This document shows, piece by piece, positions 1 to 9,405 of a DNA stretch of 35,406 nucleotides (position 1 is the stretch's first letter; every line of letters starts with the position of its first letter). The stretch lies in assembly GCA_035550595.1 (NCBI GenBank), contig DASZOV010000023.1, positions 1 through 35,406 on the forward strand, in the 5' to 3' direction. The notes beneath the pieces were generated by a model. That model saw nothing but the letters and a program-made list of their open reading frames with translations, did no database searches and was not told where the DNA came from. Position numbers and translations under genes: made by a program. Source of the DNA: CALFMR01 sp035550595 (GTDB lineage Bacteria > Acidobacteriota > Vicinamibacteria > Vicinamibacterales > SCN-69-37).

Positions 1-2706
1 ATTCAGCACGTACGCGTTGTCCTGGCTGTTCTGCTGGAAGTTGCGCAAAAGCCCCTGCCGGATGGCCGCGACCTGTCCGTCCGAGAGCGGCGTGTTCTTG
101 ACGAACGCGATCTCGTCGAAGACGCGCTGGATCAGCATCGCCGTCTTCGCCGGGTCGCACGTCCAGTCGATCCGCACCTGGTACTCGGGCCGCGGGAATT
201 TGTCCATCTGCGGGTCGACCGTGATGCTGTAGGTCCCGCCGAGCTCCTGCCGAATCGTGTCGAACAACCGCGACTGCAACACCATCGCCGCCGTCCGCAG
301 CGCCAGCCGGTGCTCGTCGTCGTACTGGAATGGCCCGGAGAACACGACGGCGACTTCGCTCTTGGGCGCGATGCCCTTCTGCACCGTTTTCTTGACGACG
401 CCGGTCGGCAGCGCGATGCCGAGGTCGCGCCACGTCTCATGCTGCGCGGTCGACGGCAGGCTCGCGATGTACGTCTCGACGAGCGGACGAATCGTATCGA
501 TCGTGAAGCTGCCGACGAAGACGAACGTGAAATGGCCGGCGTCGGCGAACCGCGCGCGATAGAAGGCCATCGACTTGTCGAGGTTCCATTGATCGACCGA
601 GGCCGGCGTGGCCGGCGCACGGCGCGCGCTGCCGCCGTCGAGTACCGCGTCCACGGCCTGGTCGAACACGACGTCCGGGCTCGCCATCTGGTTCGAGAGC
701 AGCGCGCGTGCCTGCGAGGCGAGCGCCGCGAACGCCGTCGGGTCGGCGCGCGGGGCCGTGAACCGCAGGTAGAGCAACTGGAACATCGTCTCGAGGTCCG
801 GCGGCGTGCTGCCGCCCTGCATTCCTTCGTCGATCTCGCTGACGAAGGGCGACACGGCGACCGCCTTGCCGGCCAGCATCCGATCGAGCGCCACGGCATT
901 GAACGCGCCCACACCGCCGGCTTCGATCACGGCCGTCGCCATGCGCGCCGGAATCAGATCCGCATCGCTCGCGAGCGACGTGCCGCCAGGCGCCGACGCG
1001 CGAAACAGGATCTGATCCGCCTTGAGCGTCGTCGGTTTGAGCACGACGGTCGCGCCGTTCGAGAGCCGCCACTCCGTGATGCCAGCTTCGGGATGCTCGG
1101 TCGTTGCGACGATGGCGCCCGGCTTCGGCGGCGTGTCCATCAACGCGTGCTCGGTCGCGCCGTCGACATACGGATCGAGCTTCTTCGCTTCGGCCGTCTT
1201 CACCACGGTCGCGAGCGCCGCCTCGCTGGGCAGCGCGACGCCCGCCGCATCGGGACCCGACACGACGACGAGCCCGTTGCTGTCGGGGAACCAGTCACCG
1301 GCGAGCGCGTTCATGTCGGCGAGCGTGACCTCGGGCATGAACCGCCGGTGGAACGCGAGCTCCTGCCAGATGGTCGGCAGCGCTTCGTCTTCGAGGAAGT
1401 TGCGCGTGTACTCGTCGGCGCGGCTCTCGGACTCACGGTCCGGACTCTCGGTGACGATGCGCTCGTAGCCGTTCATCATGGCCTGCTTCGCGCGCTCGAG
1501 CTCGGGCGCGGTGAAGCCGTAGCGGCGCACGCGCTGCAGCTCGGTGACGAGCGCGTCGAGACCAGCCGGGACGCCGTCATTCGAGACGAGCGCCTGGAGC
1601 ACGGCCTCGTCCCGCGTCCGCGGCGTCTGGAAGAGCGATCGATCCGCCGCTGCCTGCAGGAACGGCGGCTTGGCGCTCAGGCTCAGCGCGGCGAGCCGAT
1701 CGCCGAGCATGCTCGCGAAGAGCTGGTCGAGCATGATCGCGCGGTACCCACCGACCGTGCCCTGATTGCGCGCCGGCCGCAGGTTGCTCAACTCGACGAC
1801 CGTCGACGTCGTCTCCTTGTCGGTGACGACCGCGTAGCGCGTTGCCGCGTGTTCCGGCACGTCATAGGACGGCCGCGGCCGTTCCGGTGACGGCGCGGTC
1901 AGCGACGAAAAGTGCGACTTGATCATGCCCTCGACCCTGTCGCGATCGACGTCGCCGACGACGATGACCGCCATCAGATCGGGGCGGTACCAATCGCGAT
2001 AGAACCTGAGCAGTTGTTCGCGCTGGGCGTGCGCGATGACGTCCGGATCGCCGATGGGCGGCCGATCGGCGTAGCGCGACCCCTGGAGCTGGATGCTCCG
2101 GAGCTTGTTCTGGATGCGCTCCCCCGCCCCGAGGTTCATGCGCCATTCGGACAGGACGATGCCGCGCTCGTGATCGATGCCAGCCTGATCGAACGTGGCC
2201 GCGCTCGCCCAATCCTGGAGCACGAGCATCGCGCGGTCGAGCACGCCCGGCACGTCGGTGGGCACGCGCAGGATGTACTCCGTCTCGTCGTAGCCGGTCT
2301 CGGCGTTGGCGTCAGCGCCAATCGTCAGGCCGAGCGACGAGAGAAAGTCCACGAGGCTTCGGCCCGGGAAGTGCTCGGTCCCTTCGAACAACATGTGCTC
2401 GACGAAGTGCGCCAGACCGCGCTGGTCCTCGTCTTCGAGCACGGAACCTGCCTTGACGACGAGCCGCAGCTCCGCGCGGTTGGCGGGCCGGCCGTTCGGA
2501 CGCACGTAGTAGCGCAGGCCGTTCGGCAGCGTGCCGAGCCGGACCTCGGGGTCCACGGGCATCGACTCGGACAGCTTGTACTGGGCAACCGACGCCGCCG
2601 ACGTCTCGCGGCCGGCGGTCGGCGCCTGCGCGAGAACGACCGCGGCGGCAGCCGCCACACCGAGGAGCACGCCCGAGAGGGTGGCCCGAAGACGCGGGAG
2701 TGTCAT
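1..2706 (-). CDS. M16 family zinc metallopeptidase (PqqL/insulinase-like), secreted, 3' end outside window
   Basis: The frame runs from ATG at 2706 without a stop to the window edge, so about 902 residues are visible and the C-terminus is missing. Residues 1-28 look like a signal peptide (basic start, Ala/Val-rich core), pointing to the periplasm or outer membrane. The inverted zinc motif HFVEH is at residues 100-104, and the expected third ligand Glu is at about 180 in HERGIV, the usual 76-residue spacing of M16. The second half repeats the fold without the zinc motif, as in two-domain (four-subdomain) M16 enzymes, and ends near the family's usual length of about 930-950. M16 enzymes degrade peptides inside a closed chamber. 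It lies 37 bp downstream of the M13 peptidase gene on the same strand, so the two are probably co-transcribed. Confidence 0.93.
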   Translation of the reverse strand, partial: MTLPRLRATLSGVLLGVAAAAAVVLAQAPTAGRETSAASVAQYKLSESMPVDPEVRLGTLPNGLRYYVRPNGRPANRAELRLVVKAGSVLEDEDQRGLAHFVEHMLFEGTEHFPGRSLVDFLSSLGLTIGADANAETGYDETEYILRVPTDVPGVLDRAMLVLQDWASAATFDQAGIDHERGIVLSEWRMNLGAGERIQNKLRSIQLQGSRYADRPPIGDPDVIAHAQREQLLRFYRDWYRPDLMAVIVVGDVDRDRVEGMIKSHFSSLTAPSPERPRPSYDVPEHAATRYAVVTDKETTSTVVELSNLRPARNQGTVGGYRAIMLDQLFASMLGDRLAALSLSAKPPFLQAAADRSLFQTPRTRDEAVLQALVSNDGVPAGLDALVTELQRVRRYGFTAPELERAKQAMMNGYERIVTESPDRESESRADEYTRNFLEDEALPTIWQELAFHRRFMPEVTLADMNALAGDWFPDSNGLVVVSGPDAAGVALPSEAALATVVKTAEAKKLDPYVDGATEHALMDTPPKPGAIVATTEHPEAGITEWRLSNGATVVLKPTTLKADQILFRASAPGGTSLASDADLIPARMATAVIEAGGVGAFNAVALDRMLAGKAVAVSPFVSEIDEGMQGGSTPPDLETMFQLLYLRFTAPRADPTAFAALASQARALLSNQMASPDVVFDQAVDAVLDGGSARRAPATPASVDQWNLDKSMAFYRARFADAGHFTFVFVGSFTIDTIRPLVETYIASLPSTAQHETWRDLGIALPTGVVKKTVQKGIAPKSEVAVVFSGPFQYDDEHRLALRTAAMVLQSRLFDTIRQELGGTYSITVDPQMDKFPRPEYQVRIDWTCDPAKTAMLIQRVFDEIAFVKNTPLSDGQVAAIRQGLLRNFQQNSQDNAYVLN

Positions 2707-2743
2707 GGGTCCATGCTACGCGAAGCCGGCCCACGGCGCGCCG

Positions 2744-4786
2744 CTACCAGATTTTCACTTGCGCGTCGCCGGTCCGGACCATCGGATCGCCGGGCTTGCA
2801 GTGGAATGCAGCGGCGAATGCGGGCATGTTCGACGGCGGGCCGACCGCGCGGAACATCGACGGCGCATGCGGGTCGGCGTTGAGGGCGAGCGCCTGGCGT
2901 TCGGGCCGGACGCTGCCGCGCCAGACGCGCGCGAAGCTCAGGAAGAACCGCTGATCCTCGGTGTAGCCGTCGATCGTCCGCGCGGCTTCCGCGGGATTCG
3001 CCTGGAGCGCCATCTGAAGGGCGTCGTACGCGGCCAGGAGACCCGCGAGATCGCCGATGTTCTCGCCGAGCGTCAACTCGCCGTTGACGTGCTTGTCCGG
3101 TAACGGCGAGTAGGCATTGAACTGGTCGACGAGCACCTTGGTGCGCGCCTCGAACTTGGCGCGATCCTCGGGTGTCCACCAGTCCGTGTTGTTGCCCTTC
3201 GCGTCGAACTGGCTGCCCTCGTCGTCGTAGCCGTGGCTGGCCTCGTGGCCGATCACCGCGCCGATGCTGCCGTAATTGATCGCGTCGTCGGCCGCCGGAT
3301 CGAAGAAGGGCGGCTGCAGGATGGCAGCCGGGAAGTTGATCGTGTTGTCGAGCGGGTTGTAGTACGCGTTGACGGTCTGCGGCGTCATTTCCCACTCGAG
3401 CCGGTCGGTCGGCTGACCGATCTTCCCCATGTCATAGGCGTAGTCGAACGCCTGCGCGGCGGCGACGTTGCCGTAGTAATTGTCGGACGCGAGATCGAGC
3501 CCGGACCAGTCGCGCCACTTGTCGGGATAGCCAATCTTGGGCAGCACGGTCTGCCACTTCTCGAGGGCCCTCGCCTTGGTCGCGTCGCTCATCCAGTCGA
3601 GGTGCTCGATCCGCGCCCTCAGCGCCGCCAGCACGTTTCTGACGAGCGTCTCGGCGCGCGCCTTCGCCTCGGGCGGAAACGTCTCGGCGACGTACAGCTC
3701 GCCGACCGCCATGCCGATCGCGTCGTTCGCGGCGCCGAGCACGCGCTTCCAGCGCGGCTGCGGCGTCTGCTGACCGTTGAGCGTGCGGTTGTAGAAGGCG
3801 AAGTGCTCGTCGACGAATGGCGCCGACAAATACGGCGACGCGCCGTCGATGGCGTGCGCGCGCAGATACGCCTGCCAGTGATCGACGGGCTCATCAACGA
3901 GCATCCGATCGAGCTCGGTGAAGAAGCCCGGTTGCGACAGCGAGAACCCGTTGCGGATGTTCGCGTGCTGCGCCTTGAAGAACGTGGTCCACGAAAAGTG
4001 CGGCGTCAGCCGGTCGGCCTCGTCGAGCGTGACGAAGTGGTACTGGTTCTCCGGCTTGCGCAGATCGACCGGCGAGAGCGACGCCTTGGCCAGACGTGTC
4101 TCGAATGCCAACACCACGGCGGCTTGATCGGCGGCCGTGGCGGCCGGCGTACCGGCGAGCTCCAGCACCTTGGCGACGTGTGCTCGATAGGCATCGCGCA
4201 GCTTCGCGAAGTCCGGCGCGTCATAGTAGTCGGGCGTCGGCAATCCGAGGCCGCCTTGTCCCGCCATGGCGATCTGGATCGACGCGTCCTTGAAATCAGG
4301 CACGGCGCCGACGCCGAACAGGTCGTTCTGGCCGCGCGAGAAGCTGTCATCAATGTACGCGGCGATGTCGGCCTGTGTCGCGAGCGCGGCAATCTTCGCG
4401 AGCTCCGGCGCGAGCGGCGTGACACCCGCGCGGTCGATGGCCGCCTCGTCCATGCCCGCGCGGTAGAACCGTCCGACCAGCCGCGCGATCGAATGAGCCG
4501 GCGCATCCGCGGCACCGGCCGCGGCCTTCTCGACGATACGACGCTGCGTCTCGAGATTCTGATCGGCGAGCACGTCGAACGTGCCCCACCGCACGCGGTC
4601 GGCGGGGATGGGATGGGCGGCGACCCACTTCGCGTTGACGAAGCCGTTGAGGTCCGTGCAGGGCGCGATCGAGGGATCGAGATCGCTGACGTCGAACGCG
4701 GTCGACGCGTCACGCGCCTGGCGTGCGCCGATGGCCGACGCGAAACCGAGTATCACGACAACGACGGCGAGCCACCGGCTGCGCAT
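2744..4786 (-). CDS. M13 family metallopeptidase (neprilysin/PepO-like), secreted
   Basis: A 680-residue zinc peptidase. I chose ATG 4786 over the in-frame ATG at 4843 because GAGGAG lies 7 nt upstream and the protein then begins with a clean signal peptide (residues 1-24, hydrophobic Val/Ile core). The M13 signature is complete: the NAYYNP segment before the active site, HEASH at 514-518 (zinc ligands H514 and H518, catalytic E515), GENIGD with the third ligand E575 and D579, and a C-terminal end with CKPGDP and a final VKIW. The family's usual length is 650-700. M13 enzymes cleave short peptides outside the cytoplasm. The M16 gene follows closely, suggesting a two-gene peptide-degrading unit. 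Confidence 0.95.
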   Translation of the reverse strand: MRSRWLAVVVVILGFASAIGARQARDASTAFDVSDLDPSIAPCTDLNGFVNAKWVAAHPIPADRVRWGTFDVLADQNLETQRRIVEKAAAGAADAPAHSIARLVGRFYRAGMDEAAIDRAGVTPLAPELAKIAALATQADIAAYIDDSFSRGQNDLFGVGAVPDFKDASIQIAMAGQGGLGLPTPDYYDAPDFAKLRDAYRAHVAKVLELAGTPAATAADQAAVVLAFETRLAKASLSPVDLRKPENQYHFVTLDEADRLTPHFSWTTFFKAQHANIRNGFSLSQPGFFTELDRMLVDEPVDHWQAYLRAHAIDGASPYLSAPFVDEHFAFYNRTLNGQQTPQPRWKRVLGAANDAIGMAVGELYVAETFPPEAKARAETLVRNVLAALRARIEHLDWMSDATKARALEKWQTVLPKIGYPDKWRDWSGLDLASDNYYGNVAAAQAFDYAYDMGKIGQPTDRLEWEMTPQTVNAYYNPLDNTINFPAAILQPPFFDPAADDAINYGSIGAVIGHEASHGYDDEGSQFDAKGNNTDWWTPEDRAKFEARTKVLVDQFNAYSPLPDKHVNGELTLGENIGDLAGLLAAYDALQMALQANPAEAARTIDGYTEDQRFFLSFARVWRGSVRPERQALALNADPHAPSMFRAVGPPSNMPAFAAAFHCKPGDPMVRTGDAQVKIW

Positions 4787-4995
4787 GGACAGACTCCTCG
4801 AAAACGAGCGACTGCGGCGATGAACTGGCGGACGCGACGCCACCAGAACGAGTCGAGGCCGGCATCATACCTCGGCCGCCGCAGGGACGACCTCCCTCAC
4901 GCGCGTCGCCGACACGCCCGCGCGGCCACGTCGCGCGGCCGTCGAACATGGCCACGCGCTTGACAGGTCGATGCCACACGACGCGCGATGAGGGC

Positions 4996-5021
4996 AAAGC
5001 GGCGTTGGCATGTCACGCCGC
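4996..5021 (-). terminator. Hairpin terminator candidate after the DUF5916 gene
   Basis: On the minus strand, 7-bp arms GCGGCGT and ACGCCGC with a 9-nt loop directly abut the TAG stop of the DUF5916 gene and are followed by TTT. The remaining gap to the M13 start (4787-4995) shows no gene or clear promoter. Confidence 0.5.
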
Positions 5022-7643
5022 CTACAGCCTGACGCTCACCTTCAACACCAGGACGTTCGTGGCCGGATCGCCGAACACCCGGCCCAGGGTGGCCCCCGCC
5101 TCGCCCAACGACGACGTGGACGCCCCGCGCGTCTGATTCCAGACGATCGTCACGAACGAGCCCGGACGATATTCCCAGCGGAGCACCGCCGTGGCGTTCA
5201 AGTGGCGCGCCTCGGAGGGCGCCAGCGCCATCGATTCGACCAGCGGATCGTCAATGGCCAGGTGGACGACCCGCGTCGCGACGTCCTCGGCGCGCGGCGC
5301 GCGCACCGCGCCGGGACGATCGAAACGGCCGGCCGTCGCGAACGGCTGCGCGTAGAACTGCACCGACAGACGCGGCGACACGACCATCTCGGCTCGCGTC
5401 GTCACCGAGATCGTGTGCTCGGTCAGACGCGCCACCGTCCAGACCGGCGCACCGTCAACGACGATGGCGCCGGCCGGCTGCCAGGGCACGCGATCGACTT
5501 CGTACGAGGGTCCGACGGACCATTGCACGCGATCGGACATCCGGACGTTCAGGAGCGGACTCAATGAAATGGCCGAGCCATGGAGCCGTTCGTCGCGCGC
5601 GGCCGAGACGTCCACGCTGATGAAGCTTGGATGACGCCGGTCCGAGGCCACGGACAGCGCTGCGGTGTCGCGTGCCGGTAGCCGGATCGCGGGACCGCCA
5701 CGCAACCAACTGGTCGACAGCGAGGCGGTTTCGTGCGTGGCCGTGAGTCTGGTCGTCCAATAGCTCGCCCAGTCGATCAGGCCGTACACGCTCGCGACCT
5801 TCGTGCGCGGTACGCCGGCCCACGTCCAGGCCGCGCCGGCGTTGTCCGATCCGATCGTCCAGTGCCGCACGTGCGCGCCGTCGTGAAAACGGTCGTATCG
5901 CCAGGTGCCGCTGGCGACCACCCAGTCGGCCGTCGACTGGAAGCCGATCTCGTTGAGATCGAAGGCCGGTGACAGGCCGCGAATCCCGGCCTGCCACTGG
6001 AACGCGCCGGCCACCCGCCCAAGGCTCACCGATCCTGCCGCGCCGCCGATCGCCGTGCGCTGGTCGTTGGACGTCCACGGCGCGTCGGGGCGCTGATAGA
6101 GGTGCACGGAACCGGTGAGCAGCCGATCGATGGCGCCGGGCGTGCCGCTGGACCGGCTCGCCAGCGCCCACGCACCGAGCTCGTACCGCGCGTCGTCGAA
6201 ACGCACGGTCGCGTCGCTGCCGAGTACGAACTGGTCGCGCACGTTCTCCGCGGCGACGTCTTCCGTGGGCGCCACGCGGTGCACATCGGCTACGAAGACG
6301 CCGATCGACGAACCGGCCCGGTCGATCGCTTTGCGAACGCGCGCCACGGACGTCAACATAGGCGCTTCCACCGCGATGTCGGCCGGCGTCCCCACGGGTC
6401 CCTCGAGCGGCGCCTGCGCGCCATCCGTGGCCGCCGTGAAGGCACCAATCGTCCAGCCGCCCGAGGTCTGGCCCGAGAGCTTGGCCGCTCCGAGAATCGT
6501 CGTCGCCGCCGGCGGGCGCGCGAGCCGTGCGCCATCCGGGGGATCGAACGACGGCGCCCGTCCCACGCGCCGCGAATAGAAGGCCGTGTCGTTGGCGAAG
6601 TCGACGTCGCGGGTGGCAAAGCTCGCGCTCGTGTCGAAGCGGAAGACGTCGAGGCCTTCGAGGAAGAATGGCCGCCGCTCGGTCTGGAACAGCTCGAAGG
6701 CCGTGAGGTTCACCTGCGATGGATCGGCTTCGACCTGGCCGAAGTCCGGGTGCGCGGTCGTCGTCAGGTTGAAGTTCGGCCCGAGCCCGATGCGCGCGTC
6801 CGCGCCGGCGGCGACGTGCGATCCGGAGGGGTCGCCCGCACGCGGCGAGATGTACGGCGTCACGTCGATGCGCCGCGCGGCCGGAGGCGCGGGCACGTCG
6901 AGGTCGTTGAAGTTCGAGACGACGCCCGCGAGCCCCTGATAGCGCGGCGACCAGTTGGACGACTCGCCGTGGTGCGGACTGTAGCGGTAGAAGTTGATGC
7001 CCCAGACGAGCGACCCGCCATCGGCGGGCAGAAGAAACGCGAGCTGCGAGAACGGAATCCGAAACTCCGCCGTCCAGCCGTGTGGCCCGCGCGCGCCGGC
7101 GGCCTGCCAGACGGCGTTCCACGACGAGTCGTAGTCGGTATCGCTCACCCACGCGCCGTCGACCTGGACGCCGCGCGGATTGACACCGAACGAGAAGGCG
7201 CTGTGTCGATCGTGGCGCGAGTCGATTTCGACGAACGCCCAGTCCGACGTCGTCTCGTCGTCGCGGCGCACGAGCGGCGCCACGATCGTGTCGGGTCGTG
7301 GATCGTCGTAGACGAGCGCGACGTAGAGCGCGCGGTCGTCGGCCAGCACGCGCGCTTCGGACACGAGCGACGCCGGCGCGCCCGGGCGCGGCGTGCTCTC
7401 GACGAAGCCGGTCGCGCGCTCGGCTCGCGCCCACACCGGATCGTCCAGCCGCCCGTCGATTACCGGCGCCTCAGTACGCGGAATGGGCGCGGCGTGGAGC
7501 GTCCGCCGCGCGAGCAGTTCCTGACGGCAGGTCGTCGGGCACGGGCGCTGCGGGTCACCGCCGGCGCTCGCGATGGCGGGCACGATCGACAGGCTCATGG
7601 CGAACGCCAACGTTCGCCGACATGCGTGGAATGCGCTCGGCAC
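5022..7643 (-). CDS. DUF5916 outer-membrane protein with N-terminal CBM9-like domain
   Basis: An 873-residue exported protein. The start is GTG 7643, because GGAGG sits 5 nt upstream and a signal peptide follows (to about residue 29, ending AIASAGG). In-frame ATGs further upstream would put unlikely sequence before the signal. A carbohydrate-binding-module-9-like domain begins near residue 61 (VIDGRLDDPVW) and runs to about 230. The next part carries the typical DUF5916 stretch QVEADPSQVNLTAFELF followed by RRPFFLEG. The long C-terminal half alternates polar and aromatic residues like an outer-membrane beta-barrel and ends in VLKVSVRL. Such proteins are common in Acidobacteriota and Bacteroidota, but their substrates are unknown. 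It is divergent from an ECF sigma factor gene, which may regulate it. The leader holds the hairpin GGGAA/TTCCC just before the ribosome site. Confidence 0.87.
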   Translation of the reverse strand: MPSAFHACRRTLAFAMSLSIVPAIASAGGDPQRPCPTTCRQELLARRTLHAAPIPRTEAPVIDGRLDDPVWARAERATGFVESTPRPGAPASLVSEARVLADDRALYVALVYDDPRPDTIVAPLVRRDDETTSDWAFVEIDSRHDRHSAFSFGVNPRGVQVDGAWVSDTDYDSSWNAVWQAAGARGPHGWTAEFRIPFSQLAFLLPADGGSLVWGINFYRYSPHHGESSNWSPRYQGLAGVVSNFNDLDVPAPPAARRIDVTPYISPRAGDPSGSHVAAGADARIGLGPNFNLTTTAHPDFGQVEADPSQVNLTAFELFQTERRPFFLEGLDVFRFDTSASFATRDVDFANDTAFYSRRVGRAPSFDPPDGARLARPPAATTILGAAKLSGQTSGGWTIGAFTAATDGAQAPLEGPVGTPADIAVEAPMLTSVARVRKAIDRAGSSIGVFVADVHRVAPTEDVAAENVRDQFVLGSDATVRFDDARYELGAWALASRSSGTPGAIDRLLTGSVHLYQRPDAPWTSNDQRTAIGGAAGSVSLGRVAGAFQWQAGIRGLSPAFDLNEIGFQSTADWVVASGTWRYDRFHDGAHVRHWTIGSDNAGAAWTWAGVPRTKVASVYGLIDWASYWTTRLTATHETASLSTSWLRGGPAIRLPARDTAALSVASDRRHPSFISVDVSAARDERLHGSAISLSPLLNVRMSDRVQWSVGPSYEVDRVPWQPAGAIVVDGAPVWTVARLTEHTISVTTRAEMVVSPRLSVQFYAQPFATAGRFDRPGAVRAPRAEDVATRVVHLAIDDPLVESMALAPSEARHLNATAVLRWEYRPGSFVTIVWNQTRGASTSSLGEAGATLGRVFGDPATNVLVLKVSVRL

Positions 7644-7790
7644 CTGTTCCTCCGGGAATCCGTTCCCGAGGGAATTGCCCGCGACCGTCGATTTCGTGTC
7701 ACCCGCTCGCGCCAGTACGTGGCGTGTGGCGGGCTCGCACACACTCCGCCTGTTCATGAATTCGCGATCGCCTGAAAAAGGTGTCACTGC

Positions 7791-7803
7791 GCGTTCGGAA
7801 CGC
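7791..7803. promoter_or_regulatory. Perfect 6-1-6 palindrome in the divergent DUF5916/sigma intergenic region
   Basis: GCGTTC-G-GAACGC lies 26 bp before the sigma-factor start. It contains GGAAC, which resembles an ECF-type -35 element, so it may be part of an autoregulated promoter or an operator. No convincing -10 was found. Confidence 0.3.
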
Positions 7804-7828
7804 GGAATTGCGCTGGTAGCATGCGCGT

Positions 7829-8416
7829 GTGGCACGCGAGCGCGGAGACGCGACGTCCGATCCCGCCGTGGTCGACGAGGGGCTGGTGCAGCTCATGATC
7901 GACTATCAAGCCGGACGCCTCGATGCCTTCGAGTCGCTCTATGCCGCGCTCGCCGGCGACGTGCGGCGGTTCTTCGCCGCGTCGGTCGTGGATTCTGCGG
8001 CGGTGCCGGATCTGGTGCAGCAGACGTTCCTGGAAGTGCATCGCGCGCGACGCACGTATCGTCCGCCGTTACCCGTCAGGCCATGGGTATTCGGGATTGC
8101 CGTGAACGTTCGGCGCCGCCATCGCCGCGCCCTCGTCTCGGCCGGCCAGCAACGACGTGCGCCGCTCGACGCCGGCGCCGAACCGTCCTCGCCGCCGAAG
8201 GACACCGTCGCCGACATCAGCATCCGGCGCGCGCTGGCGCAGCTTCCCGCGAGCCGGCGCCGGCCATGGATCCTGCACCACGTCCACGGTTTCAGTTTCG
8301 ACGAAATCGGCCGCCGTCTCGGCATCGGGGCGGACGCCGCGAAGCTGCGATCGAGCCGGGCGATGCGCGCGCTCCGATCGTTGCTCGCCGGTTCCCGAGG
8401 GTCTGACGATGAATGA
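7829..8416 (+). CDS. ECF-type RNA polymerase sigma factor
   Basis: A 195-residue group 4 sigma-70 factor. Region 2 spans roughly residues 20-95, with the typical core-binding/-10-recognition pattern (DLVQQTFLEVHRARRTY, then PWVFGIAVN). A Ser/Pro-rich linker follows, and region 4 (about 125-185) has a helix-turn-helix for -35 recognition (HHVHGFSFDEIGRRLGI). The GTG start at 7829 has no obvious Shine-Dalgarno sequence; internal starts remain possible. It overlaps the next gene by 8 nt, the usual sigma/anti-sigma arrangement, so the downstream membrane protein is probably its regulator. The divergent DUF5916 gene is a candidate target. Confidence 0.9.
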   Translation: MARERGDATSDPAVVDEGLVQLMIDYQAGRLDAFESLYAALAGDVRRFFAASVVDSAAVPDLVQQTFLEVHRARRTYRPPLPVRPWVFGIAVNVRRRHRRALVSAGQQRRAPLDAGAEPSSPPKDTVADISIRRALAQLPASRRRPWILHHVHGFSFDEIGRRLGIGADAAKLRSSRAMRALRSLLAGSRGSDDE

Positions 8417-9086
8417 ACGGATTGCCCCGCCGGCGTTGGTCGACCGCGTGCGCCGCGACCTCACGCCGGTACACCCACTGAAACGGCCGATCGTGCGCGC
8501 GCTCGTCGTGCTGCCGGTCGGCCTCGTGTTGATGTTCGGATCGCCGATCTACTGGGGACTCCGCGAGAACCTCGGCGCGCTGTCGGCGTGGGCGTCGTGG
8601 GGACTCTCGGCGCTGGAGGGCTTCGCCGGCCTGCTGATCGTGGGAGCGGCGCTGACCGAGGCGGTGCCCGGCCGCCGGTTGTCGGCCCGCGCGGTGGCGT
8701 TCACGATCGGAGCCGGCGTCTTGGTGCCGCTCGCGATCACGCTGACGACCTACTGGATGCTGCCGGCGGCCGGTCCGTCGAGCACGCCGGTTCGCGCCGC
8801 GTTCGAATGCTTCGACATGATCGTCGTGTGGGCCGTTCCCGCCGTCGCGGTGCCCGCGTGGCTGGCCTCGCGCGCGTGGCCGGAACGTCCGGCCGTGGCC
8901 GGCGCGTTCTACGGCCTCGGCACCGGGGTGATGGCGGACGCCGGGGCTCGACTGTTCTGCTGGATCTCGTCGCCCACGCACGTGATCGTGTCGCACGGCC
9001 TCGCGCTGCTCGCGGTCACCGCGGCCGGCGCCGCGGCCGCGGCGCTCATCGATCGCGGTCGGACGGCGATGCGTTCGCCGCGCTGA
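8409..9086 (+). CDS. NrsF/DUF1109-like six-helix membrane protein, probable anti-sigma factor
   Basis: A 225-residue integral membrane protein. About six hydrophobic segments can be seen, at roughly residues 23-47, 57-82, 92-115, 130-155, 163-182 and 195-217, after a short N-terminal cytoplasmic stretch. Near the last pair of helices is FCWISSPTHVIVSHG, which fits the Cys-x-x-Ser/x-Pro-x-His pattern I associate with NrsF-like (DUF1109) anti-sigma factors. The ATG at 8409 overlaps the sigma gene's stop by 8 nt, implying translational coupling and a stoichiometric partnership. It probably holds the sigma factor at the membrane until a signal arrives. The family call rests on topology, context and this motif, not on a profile search. 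Confidence 0.7.
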   Translation: MNERIAPPALVDRVRRDLTPVHPLKRPIVRALVVLPVGLVLMFGSPIYWGLRENLGALSAWASWGLSALEGFAGLLIVGAALTEAVPGRRLSARAVAFTIGAGVLVPLAITLTTYWMLPAAGPSSTPVRAAFECFDMIVVWAVPAVAVPAWLASRAWPERPAVAGAFYGLGTGVMADAGARLFCWISSPTHVIVSHGLALLAVTAAGAAAAALIDRGRTAMRSPR

Positions 9087-9315
9087 TCGCGGCCCGAGAC
9101 AGCTTCACGCCTGCTGCAGCAGCAGGTCGGTCGTAGCAGACGAGGAAATTCTCGATGGTGCCCTCGCGCAACTTCAGTCGGCCGTGGTTGACCTTGAAAT
9201 ACGTGTCGACCTGGCGATCCGTGCCTCTGAAGACGGCGCGCCGCGACGTCAGGAACGATCGGATGCGATCGTGGTCGTCACACCGGGCTTTGATCTCGAC
9301 GATGAGTCGCGTCAT
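9046..9315 (-). pseudogene. Truncated CYTH-domain (class IV adenylate cyclase-like) gene
   Basis: From ATG 9315, 89 residues are encoded. The N-terminal half of a CYTH domain is clear: VEIKAR (the ExK-type signature, here EIK), then DTYFKV, GRLKLREG and ENFLVCYDRP. A full CYTH protein of this type is about 170-200 residues. Here the homology stops soon after VKLS, and the frame ends in low-complexity Ala/Ser sequence that overlaps the 3' end of the convergent anti-sigma gene by 41 bp. The second half of the beta-tunnel, with its VKIH/EIE-type strands, is absent. An in-frame ATG at 9375 exists but adds unlike sequence. I read it as a decayed remnant; a short functional protein is less likely. 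A complete CYTH gene lies at 23914. Confidence 0.65.
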
Positions 9316-9369
9316 GAAGGGACGGCTTGTCAGCGATAGCTGGCGGTCGGTAACAAGCGTGCGGTGATC

Positions 9370-9402
9370 GTCCACCTACGCTCCTGCGGAGCTCCGGTGG
9401 AC
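9370..9402. repeat. Nested palindromic element, REP-like
   Basis: Outer arms GTCCACC and GGTGGAC enclose an inner hairpin GCTCC-TGC-GGAGC. From memory, similar GTCCRCC...GGYGGAC palindromes are widespread intergenic repeats in acidobacterial genomes. Only one copy is in this window. Confidence 0.55.
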
Positions 9403-9405
9403 AAC

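Noticed and set aside
310..1890. 526-codon plus-strand open frame
   Set aside because: It is antisense to the M16 peptidase, is Arg-rich with no domain, and arises from GC-rich third positions.
3233..4963. 576-codon plus-strand open frame
   Set aside because: It is antisense to the M13 peptidase, which has all its family motifs.
4961..4990. TTGACA on the plus strand as a promoter
   Set aside because: No -10 box lies 16-18 nt downstream and no plus-strand gene follows.
6102..7775. 557-codon plus-strand open frame
   Set aside because: It is antisense to the DUF5916 gene and has low-complexity Arg-rich composition.
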